A stretch of 49,887 nucleotides of DNA from an uncultured Ignavibacteria bacterium (GTDB lineage: Bacteria; Bacteroidota; Ignavibacteria; Ch128b). This document shows, one piece after another, positions 8,451 to 16,467 of this stretch. Position numbers and translations under genes: made by a program. The notes under the pieces are model-generated. The model was not told the origin of the DNA. It saw only the letters and a program-made list of their open reading frames with translations, and made no database searches. The stretch spans positions 1 to 49,887 of the forward strand of contig CALDZP010000061.1 in NCBI GenBank assembly GCA_937944105.1, written 5' to 3'. Positions within the stretch are counted from its first letter, which is position 1, and the number at the start of each line of letters is the position of its first letter.

Positions 8451-10766
8451 ATGAGAATAGCAATAATTTTATTCATTGTTGGAATTTTTCTATCTTTCAA
8501 GCAGAACTTTGCTCAGGTAACAAACAGCACAATTAACGGGGTTGTAAAGGATAGCATCTCAGGTCAATCAATCATTGGTGCGAGTGTTATTGTGTTCACA
8601 GATTCAAATTTTTTATCCACACCTTTTCGTGGAGCTATAACCAATAGATATGGGTTTTATTCAATTCCAAACATTCCACCAGGAAGGTATTATGTACTTG
8701 TGAGAAGCCTCGGATATAATTCGGTTAAACAAATTGTGGAAATCAAAAATGAACAAAAATCCGTAAGATTAAACTTTTCTCTCATAGAAGAAGAATTAAT
8801 GTTGCCGGAGATAGTTGTTAAGGAGAAAAGAGAAACAGAAAAGGCTAATCAAATTAGTGTAATAAATATTTCGCCTGAATTGATTAAAACGTTACCATCA
8901 ATGACAGGAGAAATTGATTTATTTAGAACACTTCAGCTATTACCGGGCGTTAAAATATCGACAGAGATTTCCAGTGGGTTATATGTACGCGGTGGTTCAC
9001 CGGATCAAACTTTAACACTTGTTGATGGTGTGATTGTTTATAATCCAACTCACCTGGGCAATTTTGCAAGTACTTTCAATACTGATGCAATAAGTGATTT
9101 GAAACTAATTAAGGGGGCTTTCCCAGCAAATTATGGTGGTAGATTATCAAGCGTAATTGATATAAAACTTCGAGAAGGTTCCAGAGATAAATTAAAGACC
9201 AAAGTTGGATTTGGAATGATCAATAGCAATTTCTTGGTTGAGAGTCCACTCGGTGAAAATTCTACAATTATGATTTCCGGTAGAAAGATGTATTATGATG
9301 CATTACAAAAAGTTTTCTATCCGTCGTCAATTTTGCCAAGATATAACTTTTATGATTTTAATGGAAAATTAACGTGGAATTTAAATGAATCTAACTGGTT
9401 TACAGTAAGTGGATTTTTCGGTAACGATAAACTTTATGCTTCCGATCAGGGTGCAATTGGTTACGATATAAACTGGGGTAATAAAACACTTAATGTTAGC
9501 TGGACATCAATCACTTCACCAATTTTATTTTCAATTACCTCTGTAAGTTATACAAATTATGTTTTTCAAGTTTTTCTTGAAGATAGAACTGGTACTTCAA
9601 CAAATTATTTTACTAATAGTAATTTGACAGATTTAACATTCAAAAGAGAAACAGAGTTTTTCCCTTCTGAAACAAATCGAGCAAAATTTGGTGCCGAAAT
9701 TTCTTTGCATAATTTCAAACTTAATTCGAGTGATTTCTTTCTGGGAGAGATTGAAAGAGAAGCTAATCTAAATAACAATCAAATCTCTCTTGAAGGAATA
9801 CTTTATTTTAATGACGAATTGAAACTTTCAAAATATTTTAGCACCAATCTCGGTGGAAGAATTTATTATTTCAAAGAAAGAAGGAAATTATCGCTTGAAC
9901 CAAGAATTTCTTTTACAGCTATTCCTTTTGATGAATTCTATATCCGTACAGCTTATGCAAGAATCCATCAATTTTTACATATGATTACAAGAAACGATAT
10001 CTCACTTCCAACTGATTTATGGTATCCATCAAATGAAAAGATTGAACCTGCAAAATCGGATCAGTTTATTCTTGGAGCTGAAACTTATCTCTTCGATGGA
10101 CTTTATCAAATTTCAATCGAAGGTTATTATAAAACATTGAACAATATCTTAGAATTTAACCCGGCAGCAACTTTCTCTCTGGAAACGAAAATTGATGAAC
10201 AATTAATCATAGGAAAAGGTGAAGCTTATGGAATTGAGTTTCTGTTGAATAAAAGAGCTGGTGATCTAAATGGTTGGATAGGCTATACACTTTCATGGAC
10301 TCGAAGAAAATTTAATGAAATTAATCGTGGAAAAATTTATTATCCACGATATGACAGAAGACACGACATTTCAGTAGTTTTATCTTATTCATTTGGAAAT
10401 AATTGGTCTGTTTCTTCCACCTGGGTATATGGAACAGGTCAAGCTTATACTCTTCCAACTGGGCAATTTGGTTTTTCTGAAATTGGTAACAATTCAACCG
10501 ATATAAGATTCGATTATTTGTCAAGAAATACTTATCGTCTGCCGGCATATCATAAACTCGATTTAAGTATTGGATATATATTTAAAATTAAAAACATCGA
10601 TTGCCAGGCTTCATTAGGCTTCTTTAATCTTTACAATCGAAAAAATCCATTTGCTCAATACATAACTTATGAAATTGATTCAAACAGTGGCGAAAAAATC
10701 CCGAAACTTAAGCAATTAACTTTGTTCCCTTTTATGCCAGCTTTATCGTTAAGTGCTAAATTTTAA
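8451..10766 (+). CDS. TonB-dependent outer-membrane receptor with carboxypeptidase-regulatory-like domain
   Basis: 771 aa. The signal peptide ends near NFAQ (residue 22). Residues about 27-110 form a carboxypeptidase-regulatory-like beta-sandwich, seen in many Bacteroidota receptors. The plug follows at about 125-240 with RGGSPDQTLTLVDG and an ANYGGRLSSVIDI segment, then a 22-strand-type barrel to the C-terminal phenylalanine. Receptors of this type commonly sit beside DUF4249 lipoproteins, as here (gap 10 bp). It should import a substrate through the outer membrane using TonB energy. The substrate is unknown: no heme, siderophore or glycan genes lie nearby. Confidence 0.9.
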   Translation: MRIAIILFIVGIFLSFKQNFAQVTNSTINGVVKDSISGQSIIGASVIVFTDSNFLSTPFRGAITNRYGFYSIPNIPPGRYYVLVRSLGYNSVKQIVEIKNEQKSVRLNFSLIEEELMLPEIVVKEKRETEKANQISVINISPELIKTLPSMTGEIDLFRTLQLLPGVKISTEISSGLYVRGGSPDQTLTLVDGVIVYNPTHLGNFASTFNTDAISDLKLIKGAFPANYGGRLSSVIDIKLREGSRDKLKTKVGFGMINSNFLVESPLGENSTIMISGRKMYYDALQKVFYPSSILPRYNFYDFNGKLTWNLNESNWFTVSGFFGNDKLYASDQGAIGYDINWGNKTLNVSWTSITSPILFSITSVSYTNYVFQVFLEDRTGTSTNYFTNSNLTDLTFKRETEFFPSETNRAKFGAEISLHNFKLNSSDFFLGEIEREANLNNNQISLEGILYFNDELKLSKYFSTNLGGRIYYFKERRKLSLEPRISFTAIPFDEFYIRTAYARIHQFLHMITRNDISLPTDLWYPSNEKIEPAKSDQFILGAETYLFDGLYQISIEGYYKTLNNILEFNPAATFSLETKIDEQLIIGKGEAYGIEFLLNKRAGDLNGWIGYTLSWTRRKFNEINRGKIYYPRYDRRHDISVVLSYSFGNNWSVSSTWVYGTGQAYTLPTGQFGFSEIGNNSTDIRFDYLSRNTYRLPAYHKLDLSIGYIFKIKNIDCQASLGFFNLYNRKNPFAQYITYEIDSNSGEKIPKLKQLTLFPFMPALSLSAKF

Positions 10767-10776
10767 GGAGTTGAAA

Positions 10777-11592
10777 ATGCAAAAAACGAAAAGATACTTA
10801 AAACCAATTGTATTTATCGGATTATTATTTGTAATGAATTCTTGTGAAAAGATTGATGTTGTTGAAGTTGATTTACCATACCATGAAAAAATTGTTGTTC
10901 AAGGTATTTTAGAAGAGAATAAGCCATTTGATGGTGTTGCCTTCACTCGAACTCTACCTTTAAATGAAGTTTATTCGATTTCAAAAGCAGAACTAAAAGA
11001 TGTTATTGCATATTTAAAGAGTGGTGTTAGAGTAATTCCACTTAAATATAATCGTGATGGAATTTATAAACCGGTAAGTACCTTCATACCCCAAAAACAA
11101 TCTTCATTTGAATTATTTGCAAAATGGAACAACAAAAATGTTTATGCCAAAACATATATTCCAGCTAATCCTAAAATAATTCGTGCTTACTTTTTGACGA
11201 ATGGCTCGGGAACTTACATTCAGGCAGAAATACAAAATCAACCCGATGTTGTATTTGGTGCTAAGGCCATTGCAATGGAGGAAAGTATGATTCTTTATGA
11301 ATCGGAGGATATTTATTCAGTAACGCAACCTAATCCTGATGCAAAAGCAATAATTAAACTAAGAACTCCAGTTATTCCAATTGAAATATTGAATTCATTT
11401 AAAAATAATTTTTCGATTAAAGTTTTTGCTTTTGATAAACAATATCAGAATTATTTTAAAACAAAGAAATTCAGTTTATCAATAAAAGATTCATTTGTTC
11501 AAAGTGGTGGAGATGTGGAGTGGAATGTTTACGGTGATGGGATAGGTTTGTTTATTGGATTTTCATCAACAACATTAAAAGTAAATTGGTGA
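10777..11592 (+). CDS. DUF4249-like lipoprotein partner of the TonB receptor
   Basis: 271 aa from the ATG at 10777. I chose this start because AAGGAG (10765-10770) sits at ideal distance; an in-frame ATG at 10753 overlaps the receptor gene and would spoil the signal peptide. Residues 1-23 form a lipoprotein signal with the acceptor Cys23 (MNSC). The following VVEVDLPYHEKIVVQGILEENKPF segment, read in parts, matches the N-terminal strand pattern of DUF4249, a Bacteroidota surface or periplasmic lipoprotein family encoded next to TonB receptors. The role in the family is not established; partnership with the receptor is inferred from the context. Confidence 0.75.
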   Translation: MQKTKRYLKPIVFIGLLFVMNSCEKIDVVEVDLPYHEKIVVQGILEENKPFDGVAFTRTLPLNEVYSISKAELKDVIAYLKSGVRVIPLKYNRDGIYKPVSTFIPQKQSSFELFAKWNNKNVYAKTYIPANPKIIRAYFLTNGSGTYIQAEIQNQPDVVFGAKAIAMEESMILYESEDIYSVTQPNPDAKAIIKLRTPVIPIEILNSFKNNFSIKVFAFDKQYQNYFKTKKFSLSIKDSFVQSGGDVEWNVYGDGIGLFIGFSSTTLKVNW

Positions 11593-11601
11593 GTATTAAT
11601 T

Positions 11602-12615
11602 ATGAAAAGAATAAATTTAATTTATTTCATTGTTAGTTTAATCTTTTTATCAGGCTGTCTTAAAGATAATCCAATTGAGATGATGAAAGACATGCAGGAT
11701 TCTGCAGAACTACTTGTTTATTTTGAAACCAATGGTGATTATATCAACTCAAACAAAATGCCAGCATTTATTAAATCATCCGAGGTTTATTCAAATATTG
11801 GCAGTTACTTAATACTGGACATAAGACCCAAAGAAAAATTTATTGACGGACATATTCAAGGTGCTATAAATTTAGAGATGAAAAATTTATTTGATTTTGT
11901 AAATCAAATGAAAGATTCATCTTACAAGAAAATTGTCATTGTAAGTTCAACAGGTCAATCTGCAGCATACGCAACTTCGTTATTAAGACTGAGTGGTTAT
12001 GATAATGTTTATTCTCTACAATGGGGAATGGCTTCATGGAATCCTAAATTTGCCACTGAATGGTTCAGACAGGTTAAAAATAGTTTTCTCGTTGGCAGTT
12101 ATGACTTCCAAAATTATCCAAAACCCTCTTTCAATGAATTACCTGATGTAGAACTTGGTAAAGGAACTACTTCTGAATTGGTAAAATTTAGAGTTAAAAA
12201 ACTACTTGAAGATGGTTTTGAAAAAGTTAGAATTGATATTGATCAAATAATGAAAACATATAATCAAAAAACAAATTCACTTGACTACTTTGTAATTTGT
12301 TATGCTACAACTCGATTGTATAATATTAGAGATAACGGACATCCACCAACTGCGGTTAGATATCAACCTTATGAGGATTTAAGAAGCACATCTTATTTAC
12401 AAACTCTTCCAACGGATAAACCCATTGCTGTTTACGAAGATACAGGTGAAATTTCCGCTTATATTGTAGCCTATTTAAATATGCTTGGTTATAATGCATA
12501 CTCAATTAATCTTGGAGCAAATGGAATGTTTGGTGAAGATCAATCAAATTCTTCACGAATGATCAGATTGAAATCCAGTGATATTATGAATTATCCATTT
12601 GTGACAGGAGAATAA
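11602..12615 (+). CDS. Lipoprotein with two rhodanese-like domains, both lacking the catalytic cysteine
   Basis: 337 aa. A lipoprotein signal peptide has acceptor Cys19 in LSGC. The first rhodanese domain (about 58-150) shows the LILDIRPKEKFIDGHIQGA strand-helix and a W146 near the end. Its active-site loop reads VSSTGQSA (114-121), placing S115 where rhodaneses have Cys. The second domain (about 225-310) has GHPPTAVRYQP and the loop VYEDTGEISA (277-286), with E279 at the Cys position. Neither can do sulfur transfer by the usual persulfide route. The gene follows the DUF4249 gene by 9 bp and closes the receptor operon, suggesting a structural or ligand-binding role at the outer membrane. The fold assignment is confident; the function is unknown. 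Confidence 0.83.
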   Translation: MKRINLIYFIVSLIFLSGCLKDNPIEMMKDMQDSAELLVYFETNGDYINSNKMPAFIKSSEVYSNIGSYLILDIRPKEKFIDGHIQGAINLEMKNLFDFVNQMKDSSYKKIVIVSSTGQSAAYATSLLRLSGYDNVYSLQWGMASWNPKFATEWFRQVKNSFLVGSYDFQNYPKPSFNELPDVELGKGTTSELVKFRVKKLLEDGFEKVRIDIDQIMKTYNQKTNSLDYFVICYATTRLYNIRDNGHPPTAVRYQPYEDLRSTSYLQTLPTDKPIAVYEDTGEISAYIVAYLNMLGYNAYSINLGANGMFGEDQSNSSRMIRLKSSDIMNYPFVTGE

Positions 12616-12668
12616 TTTGAGTATTAAAATATTACACATTAAAAAACATAAAAATTAATGTATTGTTT

Positions 12669-12698
12669 TTTGTATTCTATTTAGATTGTTTATCTTTA
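12669..12698 (+). promoter_or_regulatory. Possible uvrA promoter
   Basis: TTTG at 12669-12672 and TATCTTTA at 12691-12698 are separated by 18 bp, close to the Bacteroidota TTTG-N19-TAnnTTTG consensus (one mismatch in the -7 box). If real, the transcript would start at or next to the ATG at 12705, giving a nearly leaderless uvrA mRNA. No Shine-Dalgarno sequence is visible before that ATG, which is consistent with this. Confidence 0.35.
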
Positions 12699-12704
12699 AA
12701 AATT

Positions 12705-15479
12705 ATGAATAGGAATACAGAGCGAAAAATTATAATTCATGGTGCAAGGCAGAATAATCTCAAGAATATTCATTTAGAACTTCCAAGAAATAAATTGATT
12801 GTGTTTACCGGTGTAAGTGGTTCGGGTAAATCAAGCCTTGTGTTTGATACAATTTATGCCGAAGGTCAACGAAGATATGTTGAAAGTCTCTCTTCATATG
12901 CTCGGCAATTTCTTGAAAGAATGAACAGACCGGATGTGGATTTTATTCAGGGGATCTCGCCATCTGTTGCAATTGAACAAAAACCTCCAGCAAAAAATCC
13001 ACGTTCAACTGTTGGAACGACTACCGAAATTTATGATTATTTAAGATTACTTTTCGGTAGAATTGGTAAAACTTATTGTGAAGTTTGTGGTGAAATTGTA
13101 AAAAAGGATTCAACAAATACTGTAGTAGAAAAACTTAAAAGTTTCCCTGATGGAAGAAAACTTTTAATAACGTTCCCATTAATTCCTCACGAAAAGCGCT
13201 CGTTAAAAGAAGAATTTAAATATTTATTAGCAAAGGGTTTTCAAAGAATTTATTATGACGGTGAAATTTTCGATTTGAATGAAGATATAAATCTTAAACT
13301 TGAAAAAGAAAAAATTCTTGTAATTGTTGAAAGAGTTTCTCTTGATTTATCGAATGTTGATACAGCTTACAGTGATTCTATTGAAACAGCTTTTAATGAG
13401 AGTGAAGGTAGACTTGTAATTGTTGATTACGAGTCAAGAGAATTAATTCATTTCTCAAAATTATTTGACTGTCATGGTAAAATTTACCAGGAACCAGAAC
13501 CAAGATTATTTTCATTTAATAATCCTTTCGGTGCCTGTCCTACCTGTCAAGGATTTGGAAAAATTATAGGCATTGATTGGGATCTTGTTATTCCAGATAA
13601 AAAGAAATCTATTGAGGAAGGAGCAATTGATCCATTTACAAAAAAGCATTTCAGTCAATATCAACGAGAGTTAATTAGAGCAGCCTTAGCTCGAGGTATT
13701 CGTGTTAGTGTGCCTTTTGAAAATTTAACTGATGTTGAGAAGAAATTTATTTTTGAAGGGGCACGAGGTTTTATTGGACTTTACAAATTTTTTGAGTTAT
13801 TGAAAGAAAAGTCATACAAAATTTATTATAGGATTACTTTAAGTCGTTATAGAGGTTATACAACCTGTCCTGATTGTGGTGGTTCGAGACTAAAAAAAGA
13901 TGCTTTGAATGTTCGAGTAGGTGGAAAAAGAATTTCGGATTTGATCAATATTTCTCTCGAATCCCTTTTAGAATTTTTTAATAACATTGAATTATCTGAG
14001 TATGATTGGAAAGTAGCAGAAAGAATTATTGATGAAATAAAAAAAAGACTCAAGTTTCTTGTAGATGTTGGAATTGGCTATTTAAAATTAGATCGACTCT
14101 CGAGTACCCTTTCTGGTGGTGAAACACAACGTATTAATCTTGCATCTGTGCTCGGTTCACAAATGGTTGGTGCAATCTATATTCTTGATGAACCTTCTAT
14201 TGGCTTACATCCAAGAGATAATTTAAAATTGATCAATGTCATTCATCAATTGAGAAATCTTGGAAATACGGTTCTTGTTGTTGAACATGATCCTGAAATG
14301 ATTAGAGAAGCAGACTACATTGTTGATATGGGTCCTGGCGCAGGGATTCATGGAGGTGAAGTAATTTTCTGCGGCGATTACAATGAGTTATTAAAAAATA
14401 AAAAATCACTTACTGGAAGATATCTTTCTGGTGAATTAAAAATTCCTATACCTGAAAAAAGAAGAAAAAGAAAACCATTATCTATAAAAATTTATGGAGC
14501 TAGAGAAAATAATCTAAAAAATATCGATGTGGATATACCTTTAGGTATTTTTGTCTGTATTACTGGTGTAAGTGGTTCAGGTAAAAGCACCCTTGTAAAT
14601 GACATTCTCTATCCAGCCATAAGAAAAATTAAATTCAATGAGAATGTTCAGGTAGGAAAATTTACGCGCATCGATGGATTAGGCTATATAACCAATGCTG
14701 AAATTGTTGATCAATCGCCTGTGGGAAGAAGTTCTCGTTCTAATCCAGCAACTTATACAAAAGCCTGGGATTATATTCGCGAGCTTTATTCAGAAAGACC
14801 ACTTTCAGAATCAAGAGGTTATTACCCAGGATATTTTTCTTTCAACATTCCCGGCGGTCGATGCGAAACATGCCAGGGTGAAGGTTATATAAAAGTGGAA
14901 ATGCAATTCCTTGCTGATATTTATCTTGTATGTGAAGATTGTAAAGGGAAAAGATTTAAAAGAGAAATTCAGGAAGTTTTGTATAAAGGAAAAAATATTG
15001 TTGATGTTCTTGAGATGACAGTTGAAGAGGCTATCGAATTTTTTAAAGATCAGGAAAAAATTGTTCAAAGATTGAAACCTCTATATGATGTTGGACTTGG
15101 CTACTTAAAACTTGGACAATCGTCCACAACTTTATCTGGTGGTGAAGCTCAACGAATGAAACTTGCCGAAAAATTAATCCCTTCAGATAACTTTGAAAAT
15201 ATACTTTATATTTTTGATGAGCCTACAACAGGTCTTCATTTTCACGACATTAGCAAATTATTAAAATGTTTTGATGCATTAATTGAACGTGGAAATTCAA
15301 TTCTGGTTATCGAGCATAATCTTGATGTAATAAAATATGCTGATTACATAATTGATTTAGGACCTGAAGCCGGAGATAAAGGTGGTGAAATTGTTGCAAC
15401 AGGTACACCAGAAGAAATTATGAACTGTGAAAAATCTTATACAGGACAATACCTGAAAAGGTATTTAGGGGCACTTTAA
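12705..15479 (+). CDS. uvrA: Excinuclease ABC subunit A
   Basis: 924 aa from the ATG at 12705; the protein then begins shortly before IHGARQNNLKN, the usual UvrA start, whereas the upstream in-frame ATG (12663) adds an implausible hydrophobic stretch. It recognises DNA damage with UvrB in nucleotide excision repair. Two ABC ATPase halves are seen: Walker A GVSGSGKS at 36-43 and again in the second half, and signatures LSGGETQR and LSGGEAQR. The second zinc module (CETC and CEDC pairs) is complete. In the first module the CPTC pair (C278, C281) is present, but the preceding pair is reduced to a single C256 in the segment DCHGK, so this zinc site looks lost. The gene stands alone. Confidence 0.97.
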   Translation: MNRNTERKIIIHGARQNNLKNIHLELPRNKLIVFTGVSGSGKSSLVFDTIYAEGQRRYVESLSSYARQFLERMNRPDVDFIQGISPSVAIEQKPPAKNPRSTVGTTTEIYDYLRLLFGRIGKTYCEVCGEIVKKDSTNTVVEKLKSFPDGRKLLITFPLIPHEKRSLKEEFKYLLAKGFQRIYYDGEIFDLNEDINLKLEKEKILVIVERVSLDLSNVDTAYSDSIETAFNESEGRLVIVDYESRELIHFSKLFDCHGKIYQEPEPRLFSFNNPFGACPTCQGFGKIIGIDWDLVIPDKKKSIEEGAIDPFTKKHFSQYQRELIRAALARGIRVSVPFENLTDVEKKFIFEGARGFIGLYKFFELLKEKSYKIYYRITLSRYRGYTTCPDCGGSRLKKDALNVRVGGKRISDLINISLESLLEFFNNIELSEYDWKVAERIIDEIKKRLKFLVDVGIGYLKLDRLSSTLSGGETQRINLASVLGSQMVGAIYILDEPSIGLHPRDNLKLINVIHQLRNLGNTVLVVEHDPEMIREADYIVDMGPGAGIHGGEVIFCGDYNELLKNKKSLTGRYLSGELKIPIPEKRRKRKPLSIKIYGARENNLKNIDVDIPLGIFVCITGVSGSGKSTLVNDILYPAIRKIKFNENVQVGKFTRIDGLGYITNAEIVDQSPVGRSSRSNPATYTKAWDYIRELYSERPLSESRGYYPGYFSFNIPGGRCETCQGEGYIKVEMQFLADIYLVCEDCKGKRFKREIQEVLYKGKNIVDVLEMTVEEAIEFFKDQEKIVQRLKPLYDVGLGYLKLGQSSTTLSGGEAQRMKLAEKLIPSDNFENILYIFDEPTTGLHFHDISKLLKCFDALIERGNSILVIEHNLDVIKYADYIIDLGPEAGDKGGEIVATGTPEEIMNCEKSYTGQYLKRYLGAL

Positions 15480-15777
15480 AAAAATATTTACACAAGATGT
15501 AATTAATATTTTGATAATACGTATTATTCACATTAAGTATTTAGAGCTTTACATTTATTTGTGATGAAAAAACATTATAGATAATGAGTTGAGAAACTTT
15601 TTAGGTTTATTATTGTTGCTAATCGTAGCTTTTGAATCTAAGTGAATTAATATTTAGCGTTTGTTCTTTTTCAGAAAGATTTTTTTTCTCAAAAAATTAA
15701 TTACACACTAACTGACAAATCTGAATATTTGTTGCCATTGCAATCTAACGAGAACAATTTTTTTTGTCACCATTTAT
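15480..15777. other. Convergent intergenic region with a 14-bp palindrome
   Basis: 298 bp between uvrA and the minus-strand DUF2461 gene, with no gene visible. The perfect palindrome ATAATACGTATTAT occupies 15514-15527. No strong GC-rich terminator hairpin is apparent for either flanking gene. Confidence 0.45.
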
Positions 15778-16467
15778 TTAGTATAAGTTATCAACAATCC
15801 ATTTGTGAAGTGGCATCATCTCTTTCATAATTGATTTAGAAAATTCAATTATGTCTACCTTTCTGAATTGATCCAGATTATTTGTTTCATACATTGCGTA
15901 AAGACCACTGTGCAAAGAAAGATCTGCAAAAGGATGATCGGGGGAAAAATCTTTTGGTAACCTCTTATATTTTTTTTCTTCAATAGAAAAGCCTTTTTTC
16001 TGAAGTCTGTTTATTATCTTATATAGTTCAGAATTTCTATCTAATTGAAGCAAAGTATTTCGATATTTTTTTAATACATCATTAGGAAAAATATAAAAAC
16101 CCGCTGCAATCAGAAATGTATCGGGTTCTATGTGAAAGTAAAATCCAGAGCATTCTAATTTTTTCCTTTTACCTTGCCAGAAGTAAATTCCAAGATTTGT
16201 TTTATATGGTTTTTTGTTTTTTGAGAATCTAACATCTCTGTTTAATCTGAAAATTGATTTATTAATTTGAGGTTCAGCAATGATATTTGGGAAAGATTTT
16301 TTTAAGAAGCTACCGATCTCAATCACCACAATTTTAGCGGGGAGTAAAAAATCTCTTTCGTATTCAATTTTATGATTCTTAAACCATTCTTTGTTATTAT
16401 TTTTAGATAATTTTTTAAGAAAATTAATAGTATTAAATGGAAATTTATCTGGGTTCACTTTCTTCAA
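15778..16467 (-). CDS. DUF2461 family protein (TIGR02453-like)
   Basis: 229 aa. The N-terminus NFLKKLSKNNNKEWF, the FRLNRDVRFSKNKKPYKTN segment (about 73-91) and the following GFYFHIEPD stretch are hallmarks of DUF2461, a widespread cytoplasmic family of unknown biochemical function and similar length. No signal peptide or membrane segment. Its start overlaps the end of the antiporter gene by 23 bp on the same strand, so it is probably translated from the same mRNA. I see nothing that ties it functionally to potassium or proton transport. Confidence 0.9.
   Translation of the reverse strand: MKKVNPDKFPFNTINFLKKLSKNNNKEWFKNHKIEYERDFLLPAKIVVIEIGSFLKKSFPNIIAEPQINKSIFRLNRDVRFSKNKKPYKTNLGIYFWQGKRKKLECSGFYFHIEPDTFLIAAGFYIFPNDVLKKYRNTLLQLDRNSELYKIINRLQKKGFSIEEKKYKRLPKDFSPDHPFADLSLHSGLYAMYETNNLDQFRKVDIIEFSKSIMKEMMPLHKWIVDNLY

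Noticed and set aside
12663-12704. Upstream ATG as the start of uvrA.
   Set aside because: Adds a hydrophobic 14-aa extension not seen in UvrA; also the possible promoter would lie inside it.
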